Source: CAIYRG01 sp964494505 (GTDB lineage Bacteria > Pseudomonadota > Alphaproteobacteria > Micropepsales > Micropepsaceae). From it: DNA of 64,000 bases. Positions 24,955 through 32,484 of this stretch are shown piece after piece. How positions within the stretch are numbered: the first letter of the stretch is position 1; the number at the start of each line of letters is the position of its first letter. The translations under genes and the position numbers were made by a program. Location: the NCBI GenBank assembly GCA_964494505.1, contig CAZBRO010000011.1:70345-134344 (forward strand), written 5' to 3'. The notes under the pieces were generated by a model. It saw only the letters and a list, made by a program, of their open reading frames with translations, made no database searches and was not told the DNA's origin.

Positions 24955-26619
24955 ATGACGATTTCCGTGCCCGGCGGGGGGCTGGCCGCCAAACCCGCCA
25001 CCAAGATCGCCAAGGATTTTCAGGAGCATCTGGCAGCGCTGGAGGCGCGCGGTCTGGTCGTGCGCGTCGACCGCCCGATCAACAAGGACACCGAATTGCA
25101 TCCGCTGGCGCGCTGGCAATTCCAGGGTGCAGTGTCCGAAGACAAGCGCCGCGCCTTCGTGTTCACCAATGTGGTGGGGAGCGACGGGACAAAATTCGAC
25201 ATGCCGGTGGTGGCCGGCGCCTATGCGGCGAGCCCCGAGATGTATGCGCTCGGCATGGGCGTATCGCTGGACGAGATCGGCACGGCCTGGCTGCGGGCGA
25301 TTCACAATCCGATCCCGCCGGTCACGGTGCAATCGGGCGCCTGCCAGGACGTGGTGATTACCGGCGATGCCTTGCGCGCGCCGGGCGGCGGTTTGGCCGC
25401 GCTGCCGGTGCCGATTTCGACGCCGGGGTTCGATGCCGCGCCCTATCTCACGGCCACCATCTGCGTGACCAAGGACCCGGAAACGGGCGTGCGCAACATG
25501 GGCACCTATCGCGGCCAGCTCAAAGCAACCGATCGCCTGGGCGTGCGCATGGCCTCGCGGCTGGGCGGCGCCGGCGGCTATCTGCACTGGCTGAAATACC
25601 AGAAGCTGAAGCAGCCGATGCCGGTCGCCATCGTGATCGGCTGCGCGCCGGTGATCTTCTTCACCGGGCCCCAGAAGCTCGCCATCGATTTCGACGAGAT
25701 GGCGGTGGCGGGCGCGCTGCTGGGCGAGCCGATCAAAACCGTCAAGTGCATCACCAACGATCTGGAAGTGCCGGCCGATTCGGAGATCGTCATCGAAGGG
25801 CTGATCGATCCGGAATTGCTGGAGCCCGAAGGCCCGTTCGGCGAATCCCACGGTCATGTCGCGCTCGAAGACTACAATATGAGCGTGCAGGTGACCGCGA
25901 TCACGATGAAGAAGAAACCGGTCTTCGTTTCGATCATCAGCCAGGTGACGCCGTCCGAATCCTCGGTAACCAAAAAGGTGGCCTACGAGCCCTTGTTCCT
26001 GTCGCATCTGCGCGATCATTTGGGCGTCAAAGGAATCAAGCGCGTCGTCATGCACGAGCCGCTGACCAATGTGCGTCCGGTGATTTTCCTGAACTTCGCC
26101 AGCGGCACGCCGAAGACCGAGGTCTGGCGCGGACTGAATGGCGCGGCGACGCTGCAGGCCCAATGCGGCAAGATCGTCATCGCGCTCGGCGAAGACATCG
26201 ATCCCACCAACACGGACGCGGTGTTCTGGTCGCTCGCCTACCGCACCAATCTCAACGAGGATCTGCATCTCTCGCCGAACAAGGATGCGGGCCACGGACC
26301 CAAATCGGGACCCAAGCGCCCCGATGCCGCGCTCCTGATCGACGCCACGCCGAAGTATCCGATGCCGCCCTTCGCGCTGCCTGCGCGCGAATTCATGGAA
26401 CGCGCGAAGGTGATCTGGGACGAACTCGGCCTGCCGGAACTCAATCCGCAGCCGCCCTGGTACGGCTATTCGCTCGGCGATTGGAATGAGACCTGGGAGG
26501 GGTGGGCGAAAGCCGCTGTCGAAGGGCGTTGGGAAGAAACCGGCCGCGACACGTTCATGCGGCGCAAGGGCGGGATGAAGCCCGAAACCCCGGTGCGCGC
26601 GGAGAAGGAGAAGAAGTGA
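24955..26619 (+). CDS. UbiD family prFMN-dependent decarboxylase
   Basis: 554 residues from an ATG with GGGAG 5-6 nt upstream. Conserved UbiD blocks: GLVVRVDRPINKDTELHPLA, LPVPISTPGFDAAPY, GTYRGQ, and the catalytic acidic stretch EPEGPFGESHGHV, then VTPSESS and GEDIDPTNTDAV. It is full-length, with a C-terminal hydrophobic and WYGYSLGDWNETW region. It is paralogous to the truncated-by-window gene at the left edge. UbiX, which makes its cofactor, is encoded 1.7 kb downstream on the same strand. The likely substrate is an aromatic or enoic acid; the clustering with an enoyl-CoA hydratase and CoA transferase supports a catabolic role rather than ubiquinone synthesis. Confidence 0.93.
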   Translation: MTISVPGGGLAAKPATKIAKDFQEHLAALEARGLVVRVDRPINKDTELHPLARWQFQGAVSEDKRRAFVFTNVVGSDGTKFDMPVVAGAYAASPEMYALGMGVSLDEIGTAWLRAIHNPIPPVTVQSGACQDVVITGDALRAPGGGLAALPVPISTPGFDAAPYLTATICVTKDPETGVRNMGTYRGQLKATDRLGVRMASRLGGAGGYLHWLKYQKLKQPMPVAIVIGCAPVIFFTGPQKLAIDFDEMAVAGALLGEPIKTVKCITNDLEVPADSEIVIEGLIDPELLEPEGPFGESHGHVALEDYNMSVQVTAITMKKKPVFVSIISQVTPSESSVTKKVAYEPLFLSHLRDHLGVKGIKRVVMHEPLTNVRPVIFLNFASGTPKTEVWRGLNGAATLQAQCGKIVIALGEDIDPTNTDAVFWSLAYRTNLNEDLHLSPNKDAGHGPKSGPKRPDAALLIDATPKYPMPPFALPAREFMERAKVIWDELGLPELNPQPPWYGYSLGDWNETWEGWAKAAVEGRWEETGRDTFMRRKGGMKPETPVRAEKEKK

Positions 26620-26622
26620 GGC

Positions 26623-27408
26623 CTATTTCAGCGCGAACTTCGTGCGCGGGTGCTGGTCCTGCGAAATCTCCTGCACCAATTTCCGCATGATCGCGTCGCC
26701 GAAGGCGTTGTAATCCTTCACCGGAATGATGAACGCCGCCGGGCCGCCGATCACGCTGGTGCGGAAATACTGATCCAGATCGGGTTCCACCGACAGAATG
26801 GGCAATCCGTTGATGCGGATGCCCATCTTCACCGCTTCGTCGCGGGCCTGTTCGGCGGGGCGCCCGAGATTGTTCGAGCCGTCGCCCGAAATGTCGATCA
26901 CCTTGCGGTCGGCGCGATAGGGGCTCGCATTCAGCAACAGCACGGAGAAATCGATGGCGCCCGAAATCGAGGTGCCGCCGCCGAAAATCTGCCGGCCCGC
27001 CGCCACGATGGCCGCAGCCGTGGTCTGCGCCGAGCGCTGATCGTGGATCACCGTCCATGGCACCATGACAACGTGGAGGGTGGGGCCGGTCCATTGCACC
27101 ATCGTGACCGCGATCTGGCCCTCATTGCCGTTCTTGATGGCATTCAGCACGCGCGGGTTCAGGAACGCCTTGGCATAGCCCTGTTTCTGCAGTTCGAAGC
27201 GCTCGTCGTCGACGCTGCCCGACGCATCCACCGCGAGCACCAGGTTCAGGTCGACGCGGGTCTGGTTGCCGGGGGCGGCCGCCGCGGGCCGGACGGGACC
27301 GGGCGCGGGGGCTTGCGGGCGCGCGGCCGGGGCCTGCGCCTGCGCGAAACCAAGCCCGCAGGCGAACAGCACGGCCACGGTCCAACCCAGCCCGTAAGAA
27401 TGCCGCAT
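26623..27408 (-). CDS. DUF1194 (von Willebrand A-like) exported protein
   Basis: 261 residues. An N-terminal signal peptide (VAVLFACGLGFAQA) and Pro/Ala-rich linker precede a vWA-like domain with the MIDAS motif D61-A-S63-G-S65 (LVLAVDASGSVDDERFELQK). The segments VTMVQWTGP, GGTSISGAIDFSV and VIDISGDGSNN are typical of DUF1194. The protein is probably periplasmic and binds a metal-dependent partner. It is convergent with the UbiD gene, with only three nucleotides between the stops. Function unknown. Confidence 0.88.
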   Translation of the reverse strand: MRHSYGLGWTVAVLFACGLGFAQAQAPAARPQAPAPGPVRPAAAAPGNQTRVDLNLVLAVDASGSVDDERFELQKQGYAKAFLNPRVLNAIKNGNEGQIAVTMVQWTGPTLHVVMVPWTVIHDQRSAQTTAAAIVAAGRQIFGGGTSISGAIDFSVLLLNASPYRADRKVIDISGDGSNNLGRPAEQARDEAVKMGIRINGLPILSVEPDLDQYFRTSVIGGPAAFIIPVKDYNAFGDAIMRKLVQEISQDQHPRTKFALK

Positions 27409-27587
27409 GGTTTCCCCTCCACTCTGACCGCGCCTAAATTACCGGCGGATGCGGCCCGAGCAAGAAAATTCGCAGCAATCCCGGCATTTGGGACTTGGCT
27501 TGAGCGCGCCCGCACGGCGTAGTCGCGGGGCCTGCGCCGTGTTACTGGGCGGCAAGACGCGGAAGCCTGGGGGGAGTACGAGGGTTG

Positions 27588-28328
27588 ATGGATACCGACG
27601 CATTCCGAATCGAAGAAGACGCCGCCCGCCGGGTCGCGACTTTGCGCCTGACGCGGGGCGCCACCGGCAACAAGCTCGCTGCGGCCGAGATGCCGTTGAT
27701 CGGCCGGGCCATTCGTGAGCTTGGCAGCCGCAAAGCGTTCAAGGCCGTGCTGGTGAGGGGCGAAGGCGCCAATTTCTGCCAAGGGCGGCTCCCCGATGCG
27801 TCCGGCACCGCACCCAAGACTGCGCTCGAAATCCGCGAGCGGGTCACTGAAGTGATCCTCGGCGTCTATGACGACATCCGCGCGACCCCGGTTCCGGTGA
27901 TTGCCGTGGTGCAGGGCGAGGCCAAGGGCTTCGGCTGCGCCTTCGTCTCGCAATGCGACATGGCCATCGCATCGGACGACGCGACCTTCTCGCTGCCCGA
28001 GATGGATCACCATCTGCCCCCGACGCTCGCGATTTCGGCCATGCTGCACAAGGTGCCGCCGAAGCGCATCCTGCAGATGGTGTACACGCGCCAACCCATC
28101 CGCGCGGCCGAAGCACTTGCCTTCGGCATCGTCAGCGAGGTGGCGCCGAGGGATGGACTCGACGCCGCGGTGGAGAAGATGCTTGCCGCCATGCTCGACC
28201 GCAACCGCGCGGCCCTTGTGGGGGTGAAGGAATACATCAACGGCACGCTGCATGCCGATGCGCATGCCTCCGCGCGGCTTGCGTCGAATCTTCTGGCTTC
28301 GGTTCTGTCGTCGCCGCGCGAGGATTGA
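27588..28328 (+). CDS. Enoyl-CoA hydratase/isomerase family protein
   Basis: 246 residues of the crotonase fold: VLVRGEGANFCQGRLPD (oxyanion region, usually FxAGAD), VIAVVQGEAKGFGCAFVSQC, DMAIASDDATFSLPEMDHHL and EALAFGIVSEVAP. The usual AGAD is replaced by QGRL, and the Glu of ALPE is present as SLPEMD. It may hydrate, isomerise or cleave an acyl-CoA intermediate. ATG chosen; a TTG directly upstream is also open. The ubiX gene follows by 16 nt, so they form an operon. Confidence 0.88.
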   Translation: MDTDAFRIEEDAARRVATLRLTRGATGNKLAAAEMPLIGRAIRELGSRKAFKAVLVRGEGANFCQGRLPDASGTAPKTALEIRERVTEVILGVYDDIRATPVPVIAVVQGEAKGFGCAFVSQCDMAIASDDATFSLPEMDHHLPPTLAISAMLHKVPPKRILQMVYTRQPIRAAEALAFGIVSEVAPRDGLDAAVEKMLAAMLDRNRAALVGVKEYINGTLHADAHASARLASNLLASVLSSPRED

Positions 28329-28344
28329 TTGGAGGACAAGGACA

Positions 28345-28971
28345 ATGGCTAAAGCGAGTCCGCCCTTACGGCTGATCGTCGGCATTGCGGGTGCGTCCGG
28401 CGTGATCTACGGCATCCGGGCGCTGGAGATTTTGCGCCAGACCGGCATCGAGACGCATCTGGTGATGAGCCCCGCCGCCGAGCTCACCATGTCCTATGAG
28501 ACCGACGTGAAGCCCAAGGCCGTGCGCGAGATGGCGACCGTCTATCACCCTATCGGCGATGTCGGCGCCTCGATTTCGTCGGGCTCGTTCCAGACCATGG
28601 GCATGCTGATATTGCCGTGCTCCATCCACACGATGAGCGAGATCGCCCATGGCATCAGCAGCAATCTGATGAGCCGCGCGGCGGACGTGGTGCTGAAGGA
28701 ACGCCGCCGTCTGGTGCTGGGCCTGCGCGAGACGCCGCTGCACACCGGCCACATGCGCACCATGCTGCATTTGTCGGAAATCGGCGCCATCGTCGCACCC
28801 ATCGTGCCGGCGTTCTATATCCGCCCCAAGACCATCGACGAGTTGGTCGATCATTCCATCGGGCGGATGCTCGATCTCTTCGGCATCGAAACCAAGCCGC
28901 TGCATCGTTGGAAAGAACCGACCGTTCCCGAACCCAGCGGCATGCGCAAAAAGCGCGGGCGGGAAGAGTGA
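28345..28971 (+). CDS. ubiX: UbiX flavin prenyltransferase
   Basis: 208 residues. IVGIAGASGVIYGIRALEIL (11-30) is the FMN-binding start of UbiX/Pad1 proteins; SSGSFQTMGMLILPCSIHTM contains the conserved SGS and catalytic-region residues, and LKERRRLVLGLRETPLHTGH is the phosphate-binding region. UbiX joins dimethylallyl phosphate to FMN to give prFMN for UbiD enzymes, two of which are in this window. GGAGG lies 9 nt upstream of the ATG. Co-transcribed with the enoyl-CoA hydratase gene. Co-occurrence with catabolic genes suggests it is a pathway-dedicated copy, though it may also serve ubiquinone synthesis. Confidence 0.95.
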   Translation: MAKASPPLRLIVGIAGASGVIYGIRALEILRQTGIETHLVMSPAAELTMSYETDVKPKAVREMATVYHPIGDVGASISSGSFQTMGMLILPCSIHTMSEIAHGISSNLMSRAADVVLKERRRLVLGLRETPLHTGHMRTMLHLSEIGAIVAPIVPAFYIRPKTIDELVDHSIGRMLDLFGIETKPLHRWKEPTVPEPSGMRKKRGREE

Positions 28972-28978
28972 GATAGGT

Positions 28979-29032
28979 CCTCCCCTGCGAAGCGGGGGAG
29001 GGGGACCGCGAAGCGGTGGAGGGGGCGACCGT
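28979..29032. repeat. GGGGGACCGCGAAGCGGTGGAGGG repeat (family B)
   Basis: CCTCCCCTGCGAAGCGGGGG pairs within itself and is followed by AGGGGGACCGCGAAGCGGTG GAGGGGGCGACC. An almost identical copy is at 29520-29572. A related C-rich/G-rich element occurs three times at the right edge of the window. These are intergenic palindromic elements of the kind common in Alphaproteobacteria. Confidence 0.8.
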
Positions 29033-29052
29033 GCCCAAATGGAGAAAACACG

Positions 29053-29433
29053 ATGGACGACAAGGAACGCTTTGACGGCGGGATGAAAATACGGCGCGAA
29101 GTTCTGGGTGCTGCCTATGTCGATAAGAACATGGCGGCGGCCGACGAATTCTCGATGGCGATGCAGGACCTCACCACGCGCTATTGCTGGGGCGACATCT
29201 GGGCGCGTCCCGGTCTGGACCGCCGCACACGCTCGATGCTGAATCTGGCGATGATCGCAGCGCTCAACCGGCCGCACGAGTTGAAGGCCCATGTGAAGGG
29301 CGCGCTGACCAATGGCGTGACCAAGGACGAGATCAAGGAAGTGCTGCTGCAAGTGGCTGTTTATGCTGGCATTCCGGCGGGGATGGATTCCTTCCGCCTG
29401 GCCCGCGAGGTATTCGCGGAAGCGGGGAAGTAG
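29053..29433 (+). CDS. Carboxymuconolactone decarboxylase family protein
   Basis: 126 residues matching 4-carboxymuconolactone decarboxylase (PcaC-like) length and pattern: RREVLGAAYVDKNMAAADEF, then YCWGDIWARPGLDRRTRSML and NRPHELKAHVKGALTNGVTK, ending GIPAGMDSFRLAREVF. PcaC converts gamma-carboxymuconolactone to beta-ketoadipate enol-lactone in protocatechuate degradation; homologues in other clusters act on related lactones. It has no CxxC, so it is not an AhpD peroxidase. GGAG precedes the ATG by 8 nt. It follows ubiX on the same strand across a repeat element. Confidence 0.88.
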   Translation: MDDKERFDGGMKIRREVLGAAYVDKNMAAADEFSMAMQDLTTRYCWGDIWARPGLDRRTRSMLNLAMIAALNRPHELKAHVKGALTNGVTKDEIKEVLLQVAVYAGIPAGMDSFRLAREVFAEAGK

Positions 29434-29575
29434 CCCCCTCCGGTTCACGCGCGTTGCGCGGTTCGCCACCTCCCGCGCAGGCAGGGGAGAGAAAAGAGAA
29501 TGCGCTTACGTCCTTTGTTTTCCTCCCCCGTTTACGGGGGAGGGGGACCGCGAAGCGGTGGAGGGGGCGACCCCG
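29434..29575. repeat. Family B repeat region between convergent genes
   Basis: Contains CCCCCTCCGGTTCACGCGCG, a G/C-rich segment with CACCTCCCGCGCAGGCAGGG, and a near-exact second copy of the family B unit (CCTCCCCCGTTTACGGGGGA, then GGGGGACCGCGAAGCGGTGG). It can fold into several hairpins and may serve as a terminator region. No gene is present. Confidence 0.75.
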
Positions 29576-29576
29576 C

Positions 29577-30785
29577 TCAATCCCGCGCGATGACTGCTTT
29601 CGCACGCACCAGTTCGGCGATTTCGTCCGTAGACAGATCGAGCACATCCTTCAACACCGCCGCAGTGTCCTCGCCGAGCGCCGGCGGATAATTCGTCTCT
29701 TCAGGCGGCGTCTCCTTGAACTTCATCGGATTGCCGACGACGCGCGCGGCTCGTCCGTCGCCCGAATCGAGATCGAGCACCATCTGGCGATGCAGCACCT
29801 GCGGGTCCTTCATCACGCGGTCGAGCGTGTTCACCACGCCGACGGGAATCTCCTCTTTTTCCAGCAGCGGAATCCATTCGTCGGCATTGCGTGTACGAAA
29901 CGCCGCCTCCATCAGCGGCCATAGCGCGTGCCTGTTTTCCAGCCGCTCCTTGTTGGTCAGGAAGCGCGGATCGGTGAGCCATTCCTCGTGCCCCAGCACA
30001 CGGGCCACGCCCGCCCACATGCGCTCGGTATTCGCCGTCATCACGACATGGAGGCCGTCCTTCGCCTCGAAACTGCGATAGGTCGGGATGCTGTCGTGTC
30101 CGCGTCCTTGCCGGCCCGGCACCACGCCGGAATTCAGATGATAGGCCGCCTGATAGCACAGCATCGCGACCTGACAATCGAGCATGGAGATGTCGATGGT
30201 GTCGCCCAGGCCCGTTGCATGCCGCCGGTTCAGCGCGGCCAGCGTTGCGATGCCGGCATACAGCCCCGCCGCGAGATCGCCGATGGGGATACCCGCCCGC
30301 ACCGGCGCACCGCCGGTTTCTCCCGTGAGGCTCATGCCGCCCGAGAGCGCCTGCACGATCATGTCATAGGCGGGCTTGTTGCGGTACGGCCCATCCTGGC
30401 CGAAGCCCGAAATCGAGCACCAGATCAGCGCTGGCTTTTCCTTCCGCAGCGCATCCGCCGAAAGCCCCAGCCGGTCCAGCACGCCTGGGCGGAAATTCTC
30501 CATCACGATGTCGCAAGCCAGCGCGAGTCGCCGCACCAATGCGCACCCGGCTTCGGTCTTCATATCGACTGCGATGCAGCGCTTGTTGCGGTTGATCGAC
30601 AAATAATAGGCGCTGTCCCCGCCCACGAAATAGGGCGGCACGGTGCGCGTGTGATCGCCTTGCGGAGCTTCGAGCTTGATCACGTCCGCGCCGAGGTCGG
30701 CGAGAATCTGCGTCGCGTAAGGCCCGGACAGGAACTGCGTCAGATCGAGAACGCGCACGCCGTGAAGCGTCCGGCCGCTGCTCAT
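29577..30785 (-). CDS. Family III (CaiB/BaiF) CoA transferase
   Basis: 402 residues from the ATG that overlaps the thiolase stop (ATGA). The family III pattern is clear: GVRVLDLTQFLSGPYATQIL, LGADVIKLE, NRNKRCIAVDMKT, VMENFRPGVLDRLGL, and the catalytic aspartate in AGIPIGDLAAGLYA (D170). These enzymes move CoA between carboxylic acids (for example formyl-, succinyl- or citramalyl-CoA). It probably activates a pathway acid in the operon with the thiolase and DUF35 protein. Confidence 0.93.
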   Translation of the reverse strand: MSSGRTLHGVRVLDLTQFLSGPYATQILADLGADVIKLEAPQGDHTRTVPPYFVGGDSAYYLSINRNKRCIAVDMKTEAGCALVRRLALACDIVMENFRPGVLDRLGLSADALRKEKPALIWCSISGFGQDGPYRNKPAYDMIVQALSGGMSLTGETGGAPVRAGIPIGDLAAGLYAGIATLAALNRRHATGLGDTIDISMLDCQVAMLCYQAAYHLNSGVVPGRQGRGHDSIPTYRSFEAKDGLHVVMTANTERMWAGVARVLGHEEWLTDPRFLTNKERLENRHALWPLMEAAFRTRNADEWIPLLEKEEIPVGVVNTLDRVMKDPQVLHRQMVLDLDSGDGRAARVVGNPMKFKETPPEETNYPPALGEDTAAVLKDVLDLSTDEIAELVRAKAVIARD

Positions 30786-31921
30786 CGCTGAAAGATGTGA
30801 ATCGAACACGCCCCGTGGTCGAAGCCCGAAATGCCGCCGCCGGTCGCGTGAGTCATGCCGACCTTGGCGCCTTCGACCTGCCGCGGGCCCGCTTCGCCGC
30901 GCAGTTGGCGGATGATCTCCACCACCTGCGCCGCGCCGGTCGCGCCGACGGGATGGCCCTTGGCCAGCAGCCCGCCCGATGGGTTGATCGGAATGCGCCC
31001 GCCGATTTTCGTCGCGCCCGATTCCAGAAGGGCGGTCCCTTCGCCGCGCGGGGCAAAGCCGAACGCCTCGTAATACAGGATCTCGGCGATCGAGAACGCG
31101 TCATGCACTTCGGCGACGTCGATGTCTTCCGGGCCGAGACCCGCTTCCTCGAAGGTTTCCTTCGCCCCGCGCACGGTGATTTCGGGCGACGTCATATCGC
31201 GGAAACCCGACATGAAGCGGCCGCTCGTCAGATGCGAGGCGCGCACTTGGATCGGGTCGCTCCGGTATTGGCGCGCGATTCCGTCCGACGCGAGGATGAT
31301 CGCGGCCGCGCCATCGCCGGTCGGGCAGCATTGCAGCAGCGTGAACGGATCGGCGATCATGCGCGAACCCAGCACCTCCGCGACCGTCACCTCTTTGCGC
31401 ATCTGGGCATCGGGATTGAGCGTGCCGTTCTTGCGGTTCTTGACGGAAATGCCGGCGATCTGTTCGGGCTTCACGCCGTAATCGTGCATGTAGCGTTGCG
31501 CCCGCATGGCGTAGAGCGCGGGCATCGAGAGGCCCAAATGCACCTCCCAATCCTCTTCGTCCAGGGGAAGCGTGCCGCCGCCGAATTTGGTGAGCTTCTC
31601 CACCCCGATGGCGAGCGCGACATCATAAGCGCCCGAGGCAATCCCGATCACGGCTTGGGCAAGCGCGCCCGATGACGACGAGCACGCGTTTTCCACATTC
31701 ACGATGGGGATGCCGGCGAGTCCCAAGCGGCCCATGATACGCTGGCCCACCATCGCGCCCCCCCGCGCGGTGCCGGAATAGACCGCTTCGATGCGCTGGG
31801 GCTCGATGTTGGCGTCACGGATCGCGGCCTTCACCGCCGGCCAGCCGATGTCGGCAATGTTCAGTTGCGGATATTTGCCGAACGGGATCATTCCGACCCC
31901 GATCACATTGACGCCCTTCAT
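30782..31921 (-). CDS. SCP2-type thiolase
   Basis: 379 residues from the ATG that overlaps the DUF35 stop. The acyl-accepting cysteine is C80 in NVENACSSSSGALAQA. The C-terminal half has GGLLAKGHPVGATGAAQVVE (catalytic His) and THATGGGISGFDHGACSIHI. The HATGGG form with a nearby DUF35 partner is typical of SCP2-thiolase-like proteins that act in thiolytic or aldol cleavage (as with steroid side-chain Ltp2/ChsH2). It probably cleaves a beta-ketoacyl-CoA or beta-hydroxyacyl-CoA in the local pathway. Four-nucleotide overlaps on both sides show a tight operon. Confidence 0.93.
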   Translation of the reverse strand: MKGVNVIGVGMIPFGKYPQLNIADIGWPAVKAAIRDANIEPQRIEAVYSGTARGGAMVGQRIMGRLGLAGIPIVNVENACSSSSGALAQAVIGIASGAYDVALAIGVEKLTKFGGGTLPLDEEDWEVHLGLSMPALYAMRAQRYMHDYGVKPEQIAGISVKNRKNGTLNPDAQMRKEVTVAEVLGSRMIADPFTLLQCCPTGDGAAAIILASDGIARQYRSDPIQVRASHLTSGRFMSGFRDMTSPEITVRGAKETFEEAGLGPEDIDVAEVHDAFSIAEILYYEAFGFAPRGEGTALLESGATKIGGRIPINPSGGLLAKGHPVGATGAAQVVEIIRQLRGEAGPRQVEGAKVGMTHATGGGISGFDHGACSIHIFQR

Positions 31922-32328
31922 GGCGCGATTCCTTTGAACACGAATGTTTCGAGCGGGCCGTTCTCGTCTTCGCCCACGATGCCGATAAAGGGCTCGACCT
32001 GGCCGCCGATGGTAAGTTCGCCTTCGAGATGGGTGAACACGCGCGCGCCGTTGGGAAGATCGACATAGCCGATGACCATCGGCTTTCGCCACTTCTTCGC
32101 CGCGACATGGACGGTCGAGAACGCATAGAGTGTGCCCACGCGCGGCATCGGCGCGGGCGCGATGTTCTCGCTCATGCACACGCAGCAGACGGTGCTGCGC
32201 GGAAAGGTCTGGTGGGCGCAATCGACGCAGATGCCGCCGATCAGGAAGGCGCGGCCTTCGGCGTCCACGTCCACTGCATCGCCGCACAATCGTGCGCCGC
32301 TCGGATTTTCCAATGTTTCAACCGCCAT
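31918..32328 (-). CDS. DUF35 OB-fold/zinc-ribbon protein (thiolase partner)
   Basis: 136 residues. A zinc ribbon (C34xxC37 ... C48xxC51 in GGICVDCAHQTFPRSTVCCV) precedes an OB-fold with GTLYAFSTVHVAAKKWRKPM and IGYVDLPNGARVFTHLEG. DUF35 proteins bind CoA and form complexes with SCP2-type thiolases or aldolases. Here the stop codon overlaps the thiolase ATG, consistent with stoichiometric expression. First gene of the DUF35-thiolase-CoA-transferase operon. Confidence 0.92.
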   Translation of the reverse strand: MAVETLENPSGARLCGDAVDVDAEGRAFLIGGICVDCAHQTFPRSTVCCVCMSENIAPAPMPRVGTLYAFSTVHVAAKKWRKPMVIGYVDLPNGARVFTHLEGELTIGGQVEPFIGIVGEDENGPLETFVFKGIAP

Positions 32329-32341
32329 CTGTTTTCCCGGC

Positions 32342-32410
32342 CCTCACCCTTCGACACGCTCAGGGTGAGGAAAATCAGCGCTCGTCCTCATGCCGAGCAC
32401 GTGGAAGCAC
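32342..32410. repeat. Family A palindromic repeats (two diverged copies)
   Basis: CCTCACCCTTCGACACGCTC continues into AGGGTGAGG, a perfect family A palindrome. A second, more diverged copy (CCTCATGCCGAGCACGTGGA) starts 13 nt further on. They lie in the divergent gap between the DUF35 operon and the molybdenum hydroxylase gene. Confidence 0.75.
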
Positions 32411-32484
32411 GATGATGCATCTCATCTTTCCTGTACAACGGATTCAGCTTGCGGGTAAATCGCTTCAACAGGACGGAGGGGCGG

